A DNA stretch of 64,000 nt from Nymphaea colorata (Eukaryota > Streptophyta > Magnoliopsida > Nymphaeales > Nymphaeaceae), in NCBI RefSeq assembly GCF_008831285.2, contig NC_045149.1:15154578-15218577 (forward strand). Direction: 5' to 3'. The notes under the pieces were generated by a model. That model saw only the letters and a program-made list of their open reading frames with translations, was not told the origin of the DNA and searched no databases. The translations under genes and the position numbers were made by a program. Below, in pieces: positions 24,601 through 35,425 of the stretch. Within the stretch, counting starts at the first letter, position 1, and each line of letters opens with the position of its first letter.

Positions 24601-26842
24601 GTATATGAAAAGCTTTCTTTTCTATTCGAGGAGATTCTCTTAATTTTATGTTTTGTTTCTCTTGTAAGTTCCATGGATAGGCATCTTTTTTTAATTTTTA
24701 TGTCCCTTAAGATTTATTTTCTTGATATTAAGCTTGCTTAGTGAGACAGGACTGCTGCCTGATCCCGGAGTCACCATTTTATTTGGAGGGTGAAGGTGGA
24801 CTCTTTGAATTTATTGAGCAACGCTTTAAGGAGAATGGACATATGGTCATTGTAGTTGCAGAAGGTGCTGGACAGGAACATTTAGCCGAAAGCTTGGATT
24901 CAGGTGGCGAAAAAGATGCTTCTGGAAACCGGCTACTCCTTGATGTTGGCCTATGGCTCACTCAAAGGATCAAAGTACTGTTGGAGAGTTACAAAATTTC
25001 TTTTTGCTTTTATTTTCTGTTCATCCCTTTCAATTATGCTCAATTCTCACAGCATGTGTTTGCATCATTTGTTAAGGTTGGGTGGTATTGTTTTGTAGGA
25101 TTATTTTACCAAGGACTGCAAGATGACAATAAATCTCAAGTATATAGGTATGTATCTTTTCTTCAGTGCGTGCAGAGTACTGGAATTTACTTTGCTTTTG
25201 CTACCTGCAGCTGTCAAAAAATTGACATATTTCACTTTTGACTTGGCTAATTTTGACAATTTTATAGCCCAGTCACCATGCAGTTGCTGAAATTTAAGCA
25301 TTTCATTTAAATGTGGAAATCCTGTCCTTAGTGGCAAGAAAGATAAAAGAATATAGGGACCGTGTGCCTTCCAGCAGAAAGCAGTCCTGCTCCTAGAATT
25401 AAGATTGTGAGACTTTGACTTGTGCTTTGTGTGTACGTTAAAAGCTTAATCCGGAAGTGAAGTCAAAATCCATGATGTGATGACTCATGATACTTGCATC
25501 TTGTAAATTTAGGCACTATGAGACCTGGCAATCTTAATATGTGAAAGGACTGCAAGTTTAAAAGTACATGTCATTGTCACCGATGTGGAGGCTGCACAAT
25601 TTGATTAAATACATCTAAGACCCAAAAAGAAAAAATCATGATTACGAGAGAATTTTGAAATGTAGATCTCTTAAGTGATGCTTCTAACACAAATGGAGTA
25701 AATCTCTGGAACAAGTGGTTTACATAATAAAAAACATGATTGGGAATATAAACATGGGCATGCTTGCAAGTGCACTGCAACCCAGTTAGACATGGGGTGG
25801 GTGCATCATGACACATGCATACGGGCTCAAGTCGGGAAAATGAGATATTATCCTAGTCCTTGACCCACAATTTATATATGCTGCTGGAGCTTTCTGCAAC
25901 TAGTAGAGCCTGGTCCAGGCAAAATCTGGATGCATTACCCATCTTGTCTAGGTCTAAGTTGATGACCTTCAAATTCAAATACCTTACTGGTGTAGAAAAT
26001 GAAAAATTTAGTTTCTTTTAGTAAAATATTTTTTTTCTTCTTTTACATGCTTGCATAATAGCTGAAGATCGATGTCCATAGTTTAGTCATCATTCTTTTT
26101 GTTAATCTTGCAAGACCCAACATACATGATACGCGCCATCCCAAGCAATGCATCAGACAACGTCTACTGCACACTTCTTGCACAGGGTGCGGTTCATGGT
26201 GCCATGGCTGGCTATTCTGGCTTCACTGTTGGACCTGTAAATAGCAGACATGCTTATATTCCTATAGCTGTAAGTTTCTGTTCTTTTTGCTCATTTTTGT
26301 GTTTGCAAATGCTAATGTTTTGCAATTACTTGTAGTTAACTTTTTTTTTTTTTCCAAGTGGCTGATTTTTTAAGGTCAGAATAGACAAGGTAGCTTTTAT
26401 ATGTGGCTTCTTGATTCAAGTAATGTTGTTGCACGAAATTTTTCAACTTACCATAAAAATATCCAGAAAGGTGCTCAAAGTGGTTCTCTGGCAAGTTCAA
26501 CACTTGGCAGTTTAATTTTTAAAAATAAGCAATGGAGAAAATCTGATTGAAAATTATGTATAGCATGCTTACTTCGTCGCCACTGGTCCCCTATTGCAGC
26601 GTATAACTGACACACAAAACAAGGTTTGCGTGACCGGCCGAATGTGGGCAAGGCTTCTTTCCTCAACTAACCAGCCTACCTTCTTGAGGTATGATGATTT
26701 GTTGCTGGAGAAAATTGATAAGGAGACCAAGAAGATGATTGACGGCATTCAGAACCCGTCTGGGAAGGCCATTGCATTTGCAGATTCTGCCCAAAATGCT
26801 TCTCAAGACCCTTCGGAGGGAACAAATTCGTCTCCAGTTTGA
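18682..26842 (+). CDS. ATP-dependent 6-phosphofructokinase, plastid type (PFK4/PFK5-like)
   Basis: Fourteen exons: 18682-18951, 20567-20613, 20719-20758, 20857-20919, 20991-21128, 22386-22544, 22633-22686, 22789-22857, 23153-23282, 23504-23544, 24750-24974, 25099-25147, 26115-26269 and 26600-26842. Together they make 1683 nt, or 560 aa, with every phase matching. The enzyme phosphorylates fructose-6-phosphate to fructose-1,6-bisphosphate, a committed step of glycolysis. Motifs in order: [13 protein letters not shown] (nucleotide binding), [21 protein letters not shown] (GGDG, not the GGDD of PPi-dependent enzymes), [10 protein letters not shown] with the catalytic Asp, [27 protein letters not shown], and [13 protein letters not shown]. 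The first ~65 residues are Ser/Pro/Arg-rich and basic, like a transit peptide, which favours the plastid PFK4/PFK5 group over the cytosolic one. Intron 5 carries a 232-bp tandem duplication and intron 10 a MITE. A TATA box lies at 18594. Confidence 0.96.
21555..22020. repeat. 232-bp tandem duplication in phosphofructokinase intron 5
   Basis: The segment starting TCCTCCATAAACACCTTCTG at 21555 recurs at 21787 and runs to CTCATGCATC at 22020. The two copies look identical throughout, so the event is recent or an assembly duplicate. Confidence 0.95.
24195..24414. mobile_element. hAT-type MITE in phosphofructokinase intron 10
   Basis: A 220-bp element beginning CAGGCAGGGGCAGAGGG and ending with a segment whose reverse complement begins CAGGGTGGAGTCAGG, giving imperfect terminal inverted repeats. 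It is flanked by a perfect 8-bp direct repeat, ATTGTTAG, at 24187-24194 and 24415-24422. An 8-bp target duplication with CAG-starting ends is the hAT signature. A near-terminal 22-bp segment (CTGACTCCACCCCTGAAAAA and on) is doubled inside the right end. No transposase frame. Confidence 0.85.
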
Positions 26843-27840
26843 AGAATTTTACAGTGATGCTAGATTAAAATCGGAATGCATAGAAAATCGTCCACGTTCT
26901 TTGGATTCTTTCAGATGTTTTATTCATTTTAGAGTATGTCATAAGGAATGAGACGACAGAGTCGCCTCTCCACAACCTCAGGAATATAATTGTTCTTATT
27001 TGCAAGGACCATATTTTTTTTTTATATTATGATATTACAACCGATGCTTCGTCCGACGTTCCTGTGGCCCTCATTAATAGAAAAAGGATCTTAAGTAGTA
27101 AAACCTTGCAATTAAGGCTCGATAAGAATTGCATCTTATGCTTTCTCGAGTGTTCACTTTTTCGAATTTGTCGTTGGTTCCACCTTCGACGGCATCGCAG
27201 CTGTTATTTGGTGTGATGCTATGAAATTCTGAATTTGGTATGCCTCCTTTGCATATAAAGATCTCGCCATATCTGAGGTTCTTCTCTTGGAAAAAGAATT
27301 TTGTATGTATAGAAAGTATATTGCTGTGAAAGAAAATAGGTGGACCACACGGTCCAATTGCTCACCATATGAAACGAAATTACGACTGCTGTGAAGTTTC
27401 AAAATAACATATGGTTCATATTTGATAATCGTGATTAGATCTTAGGCATCCAACATAACCAAGTGGAGATCTGGCAATCTGTGACCAAATGACGAGAACC
27501 AACAACTTTAGCATTGTTTAATTTGAGATTCACAGTGGTTGATGTCTAAATCACTGTTTTTCCATTACCAGCAGTTGACTTACTGATGTATTTTATTAGT
27601 TCTTCAACAATGATGGTTTTTTCTCGTTCAAATTTCTTCCATGAAAGCATGACTTGCCTTAGTGATGAAGTGAAGCATTTGTAAAATGTTTTTCTATTAA
27701 ATGCACGTTTGCTCGCCCTTGTGTTTACGAGAGAGACAGAAAGAAATTACATGTTGGAGAGATTTTGTGGGAAATATATAAGAGGTTTTATAATAAATTA
27801 ATTAATTTTGTTAAGACAACAATAATCACTACATAAAAGA
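26843..27840. other. 3' flank of phosphofructokinase
   Basis: Untranslated or intergenic DNA. No open frame of note and no recognisable RNA gene. Confidence 0.4.
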
Positions 27841-27847
27841 TAATGTC

Positions 27848-27848
<1 letters not shown>

Positions 27849-27933
<85 letters not shown>

Positions 27934-27937
27934 ATAT
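27849..27937. repeat. (CT)n(AT)n compound microsatellite
   Basis: CT run followed by three AT blocks separated by single TT steps. Reading frames across it are low-complexity only. Confidence 0.95.
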
Positions 27938-28380
27938 GCTCCACCCTACGACCCGGCCTGGAATGTTGACATGGTTTGTGGTTGGACATTTTTTTATTCT
28001 TAACGTCATTTATGAAGACCCTAAAATTCTACCTCATTTTGACGGAGCCCCTAATGTTCTATGAATTGAAAATTTGATGGTCTGGGTATGGTCACGGCGA
28101 CCCTTCGCGAGGTCCAAAGGTCAAAATCCCTGATGGAACTCACAATCATGAGAGGATTTCAATATATATATGTATATAATTACATCTTCAACCTTTCAAA
28201 GATAGTGTTCAAAATCATGAAAGGATTTATATATGCTACGACCCGGCCTAGAATGTTGACAGGCTTGGACATTTTTTTTTTTGAATTGCAAAATTTGAGG
28301 GTCTGCGTAGGGCCACCGGCACCTTTCGCCAAGGCCGAAGGGTCACCTTCCCTTCCCGAGGGGACCTTATCTTTGACAAC
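27938..28380. repeat. Diverged direct repeat of a CTACGACCCGGCC unit
   Basis: CTACGACCCGGCCTGGAATG with TTGGACATTTTTTT at about 27945-27995 recurs at about 28236-28285 as CTACGACCCGGCCTAGAATG. Downstream words (TTGGACATTTTTTT, AATTTGAnGGTCTG) follow in both, giving a unit of about 290 bp. Probably fragments of one dispersed element. Confidence 0.7.
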
Positions 28381-31023
28381 ATAATCTGTTCGAGCTGTAG
28401 GTTTTAAAATACATTTAAAAGAAGAAGCAACACTCTGGCTGGCTGAGCTATTTTAGACATGATTGACTGGAAGAACAGACGAAAGGGCAAAACTCGGGGT
28501 CTACCCCACTCAATATTTTCTTCAGTCGTCCTACTGTCATGAAATCCGTTGGGAATTTATGTATGGCAACAAACTTGGAAGCTGTAGAGTTGGTTTAGAA
28601 TAACATTGACTGAAATTTATCGGTCGTCTATGGATAATGGTGCAAACGCATCACCTTCTAAATCTCTTCCCAATTCAAACGAAAGGCAGACGCAGGCGTT
28701 GAATCACCAGGACAATCAGCATTGACTCTTGACTCCATGGCCGGCCAGCGCTGGCAATTTCACGAAGAGAAGGTCACAAGGTAACCCCTTCTAAGTCGTC
28801 CCAGGGAAGCGATGACCGACGGCCACTCTCCGATTCAAACCCCTACAGCGTAACTGTAAAAAAGAATTGCTGACATATAAGTTGAAACATAATAAAGACA
28901 TCACTTGGAAGCCTTAAACCCTGAAAAGGAATGGGGAGAAAGGGGGAGAGACATCAGCCTTCACTCGAAACGGTGAGATTTCCTCTCACTCATTCGAAGC
29001 CATCCCCGTAAATCATTGTGGTTGAAGTATGCTGGAAAGGGATCTGCTGTTTGTTGGGTTTCTTTTCATGAATGGAAATAATAAATAATAATAACTATAA
29101 TAAACATCTAAATGCAACTACTAAAAGCTCCTTATCTAATTATCCAGCAGCAAGCTCGGTTTACTAACATATGTTTTTTCATTATCATAAGTAATGAAAC
29201 TATGATTTTAAATGCTTTTCTACGTAAGTTGAGGCACATTAAACTTATTCTCGGTTCAATTCTTGCATTATTAGGGCTACGTGTTTGGGCCAAACATGTA
29301 GATAGTTTTCCAACACAACGCTAAAAAATTGACTCTTTTGAACATTAGTTGGGAGCTGTATCATCAGTGCAGGCCTTGGACACATTACTTTTGCATAATT
29401 AGAAAGAAGAGAAGTAGTTATATGTGCATTGAACAATTCCAATATGTATTTTACACGTCAAACATGCCTGCCTTGTTCTTTTGGAACCAACATAAAGACT
29501 ACTTTGGTTACCCTATATATAATCTGATCTGAGGATCCTTCAGATTCTCCATCCCTACTTGGAATTAGTATCTTAAATGTGTGTGTGTATATATATATAT
29601 ATATATGAACTTTTAAACAAATCGTATGCCTTATGTTAGATTTTTAGTTAGATGGACCTTGGACTTTGGTGGGAGCTCTTGCCACAAGAGATTCTTGTCT
29701 TTAGGATCTGACGCTTTTAAACATGTAGACCGCCCGAAAATTACAAATATTTTACGCTCGACTAGGAAAGAAGCAGCAAATGCAGAAGACCCGACTTTTT
29801 CTGACCTTCTCAAACACTTGGGGTCCATGGCTTTTGATCTTTCTTCACGCAATCAAAACAGATAGAGAAAACTTGGTGCAAGCTTCAGTGTTCAGACTGT
29901 TGAGGAGTTGGAGAATTAAATCTAGCTCTTTACGATAATAAAGAAATTTCTCAAAAAATTTTTCTATTGACTAAGTTGTTTGTCGAGTCCTAGTTGATCT
30001 CTTCCTCTTTGCCCGACATCCAGCCCTCAACAAGATCTTCGTCTATCATCATTAATGACATTAAAACAGCATCACTTTAATCAATTCAAAAATATCTGCC
30101 GTGTACTCAACCTGTAACACATGCACTTAGGGTCAAGACACACACTCTCTCTCTCTTAGTGCAATCTAACTTCACAAATGGAAGGAAATCGCAAAGCGTA
30201 CATCTTTGCACTCTCATTTTTCTTTAGAAACGAGTCATGCAGCGCTAACGATGATGGATAGAAGTTGGGGGATACAAGTTTTGATATTGTAGGACACAAG
30301 GAAGGGGCGTCCTACCAAGAGCGGAGCAACGATTTTTTTCAGGGGCATAGTCCAAACACGTCAAAAGTGGGTTGCTATTGCAAAAGAAAGTAAGAAACAG
30401 TCCTTGCCTTGCCGCTTCCATCCGTATCCGTAGAAGGGAGAATGTCAGACCAACAAGTGAAGAATACAATGAGTAAATCTTTTTCCCCAAAAGGCATCCT
30501 TATCTTGACTCTTGAGACCTTCAAACCATATGTAAATGTCCCCAGAGCATCACCATCCGACGGCCCTGCAAACTGAGAACCGATTGCGGCCAGCTTCTTC
30601 CTTCCCTTTCCATGGTTCACATCGCACCTAAACAATTGGTAAAAGAACGCAATCTGAACATTTCGCCTCCAATCCTTAACTCTGAGCTTCTTTTTCTCCC
30701 GTTCTGCTTCAACATCATTTGCATTTTTAAAAGAAATGGCATCTATGAGAATCAAACTAATGACAAGATTTTCCAGCTGCAGCAAGAACTAGATTATGGC
30801 CCTTAATTGACACATGTTGAGAAGAAACCGATTCATTAATTCAATTGGAAAGAATTGTTATATGTACATTTCGTTTTTACAAACTAACAGTTTCATGTGC
30901 TCCAATTGGGGAACTGTTGGTGCTGATCATGAGTGGCAGCGCCATTTTGATCATTCTGAAGTTGTTGGGAGACAATGATGGAAAATTTTTCCCAGTCGAA
31001 CATGTCCTGCGGGAGTTTGTAAG
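28381..31023. other. Intergenic region between phosphofructokinase and ERF-A
   Basis: AT-rich with a TG/TA microsatellite at 29580-29606. Open stretches at 29626-29865 (+) and 30375-30785 (-) resemble no protein family I recognise and have no homologue elsewhere in the window. I see no supported gene. Confidence 0.4.
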
Positions 31024-32031
31024 TTAGACGACCAGAAGCTGGGGATGTCCCAAGAACGGGTGCGGCGACAACGGTGACAAGGGAGGGATGGAGAAGATCC
31101 CCTTCACATCCGTCAGGCTCGACCAAATGGACGGCGTCAGTGGCGCGGCGTCGTGGACAACAGCCTTTAGTTCGTAGCTCTCCGGCACGTCGTGCCTCCC
31201 CTTCTTCGTCGCCGGGAGCTCTGCCTCTCTACTGTCATTCTTGTCTTCCTTCCTCTTCGTTCCAGCCCCGTCGATCCCGCACACCATGCCAACGCCGGCC
31301 TCGAGCGGGAAGTTGAGAATGGCCTTCCTCCCCCTCATCTCGAACGCAGCCCGGTCGTAGGCCCGGGCAGCTTCGGCCGCGGTGTCGAAAGTTCCCAGCC
31401 AAACCCTAGCGCCCTGCCTCGCCGGATCCCGGATCTCCGCGGCGAACTTCCCCCATGGCCTGCGCCTCACTCCTCGGTAGCGCCTACTCGGCTCCTCAAC
31501 GTCCACACGGTTCCCCGACAGCTCGGGTGCCGGTCGTGGTTGGGAGAAGTTCAGCGACGGAGGTCGGCGGCATTTGACTCCAACGGTGGCCGGAGGAGCA
31601 GCGCTCGGGAGGACGATCTTTTGCTCGGAGACCGGCGAGTGGAAGCCATGGCTCTCACCGAAACAGCCGGCGCTGAAAGACACGTCGAAGATCTCCACTT
31701 TCGGCTCGAGGATTTCCGCAGAGCAGGCGTCGGATTTGTCGATGTTCGCATCACTAAATTCCGACGTACCGGAGCAGGAGCCATCAAAATCACCGAATTC
31801 ACCCAAAAGGTCGTCAATATCAAACTCCGAAACGCCGGGGGCGTCGGTCATCTTCTCAAAACCACTAGTTTGTACCGGAAAACCACAAAAGCCTCCGACC
31901 ACTACACTCTCTCTTGGACGGGAATCCAACAGGTCGTCGGCAGGAAACGAGACGCAAGGCGAAGAGTCGCCGAGCAGGTGACGACTGATCCTCTCGAGAA
32001 GGAGACGATCGGAATCAGAAAAGCCTTCCAT
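31024..32031 (-). CDS. ERF-A: AP2/ERF transcription factor, group IXb (ERF5/ERF6/ERF104-like)
   Basis: Intronless 335-aa frame, ATG at 32031. A single AP2 domain spans about residues 185-242 ([38 protein letters not shown], ending [10 protein letters not shown]), with the Ala/Asp pattern of ERF proteins that bind GCC boxes. The C-terminus has LTPSIWSS, then [15 protein letters not shown] and GHPQLLVV. The PPLSPLSP motif is the conserved MAP-kinase site of group IXb, which includes Arabidopsis ERF104 and ERF6, substrates of MPK6/MPK3 in ethylene and defence signalling. The N-terminal ISRHLLGD block and the acidic [14 protein letters not shown] block are probably regulatory or activating. A TATTTAT box lies about 135 bp upstream of the ATG. 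ERF-B at 33.9 kb is a tandem paralogue with the same blocks. Confidence 0.96.
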   Translation of the reverse strand: MEGFSDSDRLLLERISRHLLGDSSPCVSFPADDLLDSRPRESVVVGGFCGFPVQTSGFEKMTDAPGVSEFDIDDLLGEFGDFDGSCSGTSEFSDANIDKSDACSAEILEPKVEIFDVSFSAGCFGESHGFHSPVSEQKIVLPSAAPPATVGVKCRRPPSLNFSQPRPAPELSGNRVDVEEPSRRYRGVRRRPWGKFAAEIRDPARQGARVWLGTFDTAAEAARAYDRAAFEMRGRKAILNFPLEAGVGMVCGIDGAGTKRKEDKNDSREAELPATKKGRHDVPESYELKAVVHDAAPLTPSIWSSLTDVKGIFSIPPLSPLSPHPFLGHPQLLVV

Positions 32032-32164
32032 TGATCAGTGGGGATTTCGGCGATCGAATAGCAGAGAAAGGACGGAATTTTTTGGACTGATCAGAAGAGT
32101 GAGGAGGGAGGAGTGTGGAGAAGAGGAGGAGGAGGAGTGATGAAGAGTGGAAGGTCGCGGAGGA

Positions 32165-32174
32165 GCCATAAATA
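32165..32174 (-). promoter_or_regulatory. TATA-like box of ERF-A
   Basis: CTATTTATGG on the minus strand, about 135 bp upstream of the start codon. The same CTATTTAT word precedes ERF-B by about 100 bp, suggesting an inherited promoter. Confidence 0.5.
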
Positions 32175-32659
32175 GGTGGTGGTGCTGCGCCGAAAGAGGG
32201 AAGCTTCCTCCACCGTACCTCCGCCCTTCCCCTTCCCCTTCCCCTTGCTTATCCGGATGTGGACAAGTAGGCGTTCCCTTCTACGAAGCCGTTTCTGCCG
32301 TCGCAAAAAGGTCAGAGAAGACCGAGGTCTACCCGAACTCCTCGGATCGACTTAGATCCGGTTCCTACTCGCCAGCAACACGAGCGTCTACTTCTTCATT
32401 TCACAAGACACTTAAAACTTTTTCTCATTATTATTAAAATTGGTCCAAGACACAACCAAAAAATCAACAAAAATATAAATGTATATATATAATCAAATTT
32501 CTAAACAATGCTTATATTCCAACAAACTTGGTCTAATTATGTTCATTGTTGTATACATGAATAACATCATTTTATTGTTTGAAGAAAAATTTGTTCAAGT
32601 AACATAATATTAAGTGCATGACAACCTAATTTTCCTTCTCCCAAAAGGAATTCAACTTG

Positions 32660-32975
32660 GTTCTTTTTTTTTTTTTTTTCAAATTGAACGAATCCAGAGC
32701 AGCTCGTTAGAGGTTGACTTGGAATTGGATTCGATACAGGAGGGGGGGCCGCTCGTTAGAGGTTGACTTGGAATTGGATTCGATACAGTCAGGGGGCGGA
32801 GGGAGGGGGGGCCGCTCGGGCTAGTGAGCGCAGGAATTTTTTTTTATATTGAAAAAATCAAATTTTTTTAGTTTGGCCCGACCGGTCGCTCCTCATCGCT
32901 TCTCTTGGCCGACCCTAGCACGGCCTGCGAATCGTCTTGGCTTGACCCTAAAAAAATCCTAACTCTGCCTTGGAG
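32660..32975. mobile_element. Decayed MITE with a 49-bp tandem duplication at its left side
   Basis: GCTCGTTAGAGGTTGACTTG starts at 32702 and again at 32751. After it CAGGGGGCGGAGGGAGG opens a poly-T-containing stretch that ends near AAATCCTAACTCTGCC, whose reverse complement also reads GGCAGAG. The termini resemble the hAT MITEs of this window, but no target duplication is visible. Confidence 0.4.
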
Positions 32976-33860
32976 CGCTTGTGGACTTTAATAGTTAAAG
33001 TAGACATAATTAAGAAAGAAAAGGTACACTGTTCTAATTATTAATTCGAACCATGTTCATTTTCGTGTTTTGACTGCAACACTTGCTTAAGCCTTTCCAT
33101 TATATATATAAAGCATGCTTCATCATATATTTCCTATGTGTAGTTGGCCTACCAAATTATATGTAGATATCTGAAAGGCAGATGCAACCTTTGGATTACA
33201 CTTGGAGCCACTCGAGACTCTTTCTTTTAGCTTGGAAGTCTTCAACCTTAGCTCTGAGTGAGTCAGGCGGACTGAGCTCCTGTTTTCTGGTGTTTCCTTC
33301 CAGGGCCTTTCCGGTGATCAAAGTTTCCGTCCTCAACGAGAATATTTGTTATTTCCATTATGTTTCCTGTTACTATACAGCGGGAATACATTTCTTTCAA
33401 ACTAAAGCATTTCAGAAAAGCTTCAAGCTATGTTAAACAATAGATGTTTAGCAGTTTGTAGTTAACTTTAGGGTGAAAAAGTAGCTAACCGATTAGTCCT
33501 CCTATCATTTTAGAGGCATTATTACTTTAGCCCAAGATTCATAGACCATAAGTTGTTCATATCGGTATTATAGGCTGCTCTAATCTAAGATACTACTGAA
33601 GGGAAGTTGTCAGATGCAATATAAAGTTCTTGATCAATCTCAAATTTTCTCAGCAATCGGTGGTTCTTATACAGTTTGTCATTCAAGAGTTTTCAAGAAC
33701 AAAGCAATGAATTAAAGTGAAAAAATGGTCATATTCTGTACACTTCGATCTCCTTGTCATGTACTCATTCCATGCACAGAGTTGCAGTGCATGTCATGAA
33801 CAACAAGTTTAGTTCCGGTCAAACTGTGGATTTCGTCGATCGGGGCGGAATTTCAGGACC

Positions 33861-34852
33861 TTAGCTCACCAGAAGCTGAGGATATCCAAATAGCGGGTGG
33901 GGCGACAAGGGAGACAGGGGAGGGATGGAGAAGATTCCGTTTAGGTCCGTCGTGCTCGGCCAGATGGACGGTGTCAGTGGCCCGCTCTCCTGGACGGCGG
34001 CGGCCTTTGAGTCGTCGTTGATTATTGGTTCGCGTCTCTCCCTCTTCGTTGCCATGGGCTCTGCAACCTCTCGGCCTTCGTTCTCGTGACTCTTCCGCTT
34101 CCGGCTGGCCGTGTGGTCTTCGCTCGGTGCCACGTAGCTTCCGGCTTCTAGCGGGAAGTTGAGAATGGCCTTGCTCCCTCTCATCTGATAGGCCGCTCGG
34201 TCATAGGCGCGAGCCGCCTCTTCTGCGGTGTCGAAAGTCCCCAACCAAACCCTAGCACCTTGCTTCGCCGGATCCCGGATCTCCGCAGCAAACTTTCCCC
34301 ATGGCCGGCGTCTCACTCCCCGGTAGTGCCTCGTCGGCTCCTTTACTCCGACGTTCGTACTGTTTCCGACAAGGGCGGGAGCCGTAGAGGCTCCGGTTAA
34401 GCTCAGCGGTGGAGGCCGGCGGCGCTTGGTTCCGGCAATAGAGCGTGGAGGAGAAGGAGTAACACCGACGTTATGGATGTTGGACGAAGGAAAGGGAACG
34501 ACCTTCAGGTCGCTGATAGGCGAGTCGAAGCTAGAATATGCAAGATCGACATCGAAGACTTCGGCTTTGGGCTCGACGAGTGTCGGCTTCGATGTCGTTC
34601 CAATGGAGCTGCAAGAGGAGGCCTCCGATTTGGTGTCGCTAAATTGAGGTCCCAAACTAGAGCCATCAAAATCGGTGAACTCGCACAAAAATCATCGATG
34701 TCAAACTCAGAACCGGTTTGTGTTTCCTCCGAATCGCAGCGACCAGAGAAGAGGTGGTCAACAAGAATCGGAAGGCAAAGGGAAGAATTGCCGAGCAGGT
34801 GGTTGCTGATATTCTCGAGAACGAGACGATCGGAGTCCGAAACAACTTCCAT
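33861..34852 (-). CDS. ERF-B: group IXb ERF with an apparent one-base frameshift
   Basis: Tandem paralogue of ERF-A. The ATG at 34852 opens a frame with [20 protein letters not shown] and the acidic SEFDIDDF block. The rest of the protein ([19 protein letters not shown]2 domain [38 protein letters not shown], then [15 protein letters not shown] and GYPQLLVS, ending at 33861) lies in the next frame. ERF-A has the same blocks in one frame, so the break falls at the A5 run at 34687-34691 (T5 on the coding strand), where one base more would restore the frame. It is either a true one-base deletion, making a pseudogene or a short form from an internal start, or a homopolymer sequencing error. The AP2 and MAP-kinase-site regions look fully conserved, arguing for recent loss or error. 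A TATTTATT box lies about 100 bp upstream. Confidence 0.85.
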
Positions 34853-34970
34853 CGTGTGGACGAAGGGGGAGGATGATGACGGAAAGTGAAGGAGCGGAAA
34901 TAGGATGCAGAGAGTCGAGGGACTGAGGAAGAGAGTGAGGGATGGAGGGGAATAAATAGTGAGGGAGAAG

Positions 34971-35054
34971 GCGGAGGTGGTGGAGATGTGATAAGGGAAG
35001 AGTGGAAGGCGGAGGTGGTGGAGATGTGATAAGGGAAGAGTGGAAGGCGGAGGA
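34971..35054. repeat. 38-bp tandem repeat upstream of ERF-B
   Basis: GCGGAGGTGGTGGAGATGTG begins at 34971 and 35009, with a partial third copy at 35047. It lies about 120-200 bp upstream of the ERF-B ATG, in the promoter. Confidence 0.85.
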
Positions 35055-35225
35055 GAAGCTTCGTCCTTTCCCTTTTTCGTAACCCAAACAAAACTGGTCC
35101 ACCTTCCTGGAACTCCCTCTCTCTTTGGAGAGCCCCAGAAAGAAAAGAAAAAAAAAAAGTACAAAAAAGCGAAGGAGCGACAATAATTGCAAGGCTGCGG
35201 ATCGGATCGGATTGCTTCCACACGG

Positions 35226-35425
35226 CAGTGGCGGAGCCAGAAATTTTGGGTTATGGGGCACTAGTACATAGTTTGTGAAAAAATTTTCTGTTATTTTAAA
35301 AATAAAGCAAATATTGGCGTGGGCAACACAGGCGTGAAGCTGGGTTGAGACTCCATTTCACATGGAGTTTTCTTGAGCAGGCGTGGGCAGGCGCCCACAC
35401 CTGCCTCACGCTGGCTCCGCCACTG
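35226..35425. mobile_element. hAT-type MITE with perfect TIR and TSD
   Basis: A 200-bp element with perfect 15-bp terminal inverted repeats (CAGTGGCGGAGCCAG at 35226-35240; its exact reverse complement at 35411-35425). It is flanked by an exact 8-bp target-site duplication, CCACACGG, at 35218-35225 and 35426-35433. It has no coding capacity. It lies about 370 bp upstream of ERF-B, within promoter distance. Confidence 0.95.

Noticed and set aside
30245-30785. Overlapping minus-strand open frames before ERF-A
   Set aside because: No recognisable motif, no start context and no splice support; treated as chance.
31192-32034. Long plus-strand open frame (280 codons) opposite ERF-A
   Set aside because: Antisense shadow of a GC-rich intronless gene; no family features, while the minus strand encodes an intact AP2 domain.
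34505-35261. Several long minus-strand open frames upstream of ERF-B
   Set aside because: CT-rich promoter and leader translated in three frames gives Ser/Pro/Leu-rich strings; only the part from the ATG at 34852 has ERF motifs.
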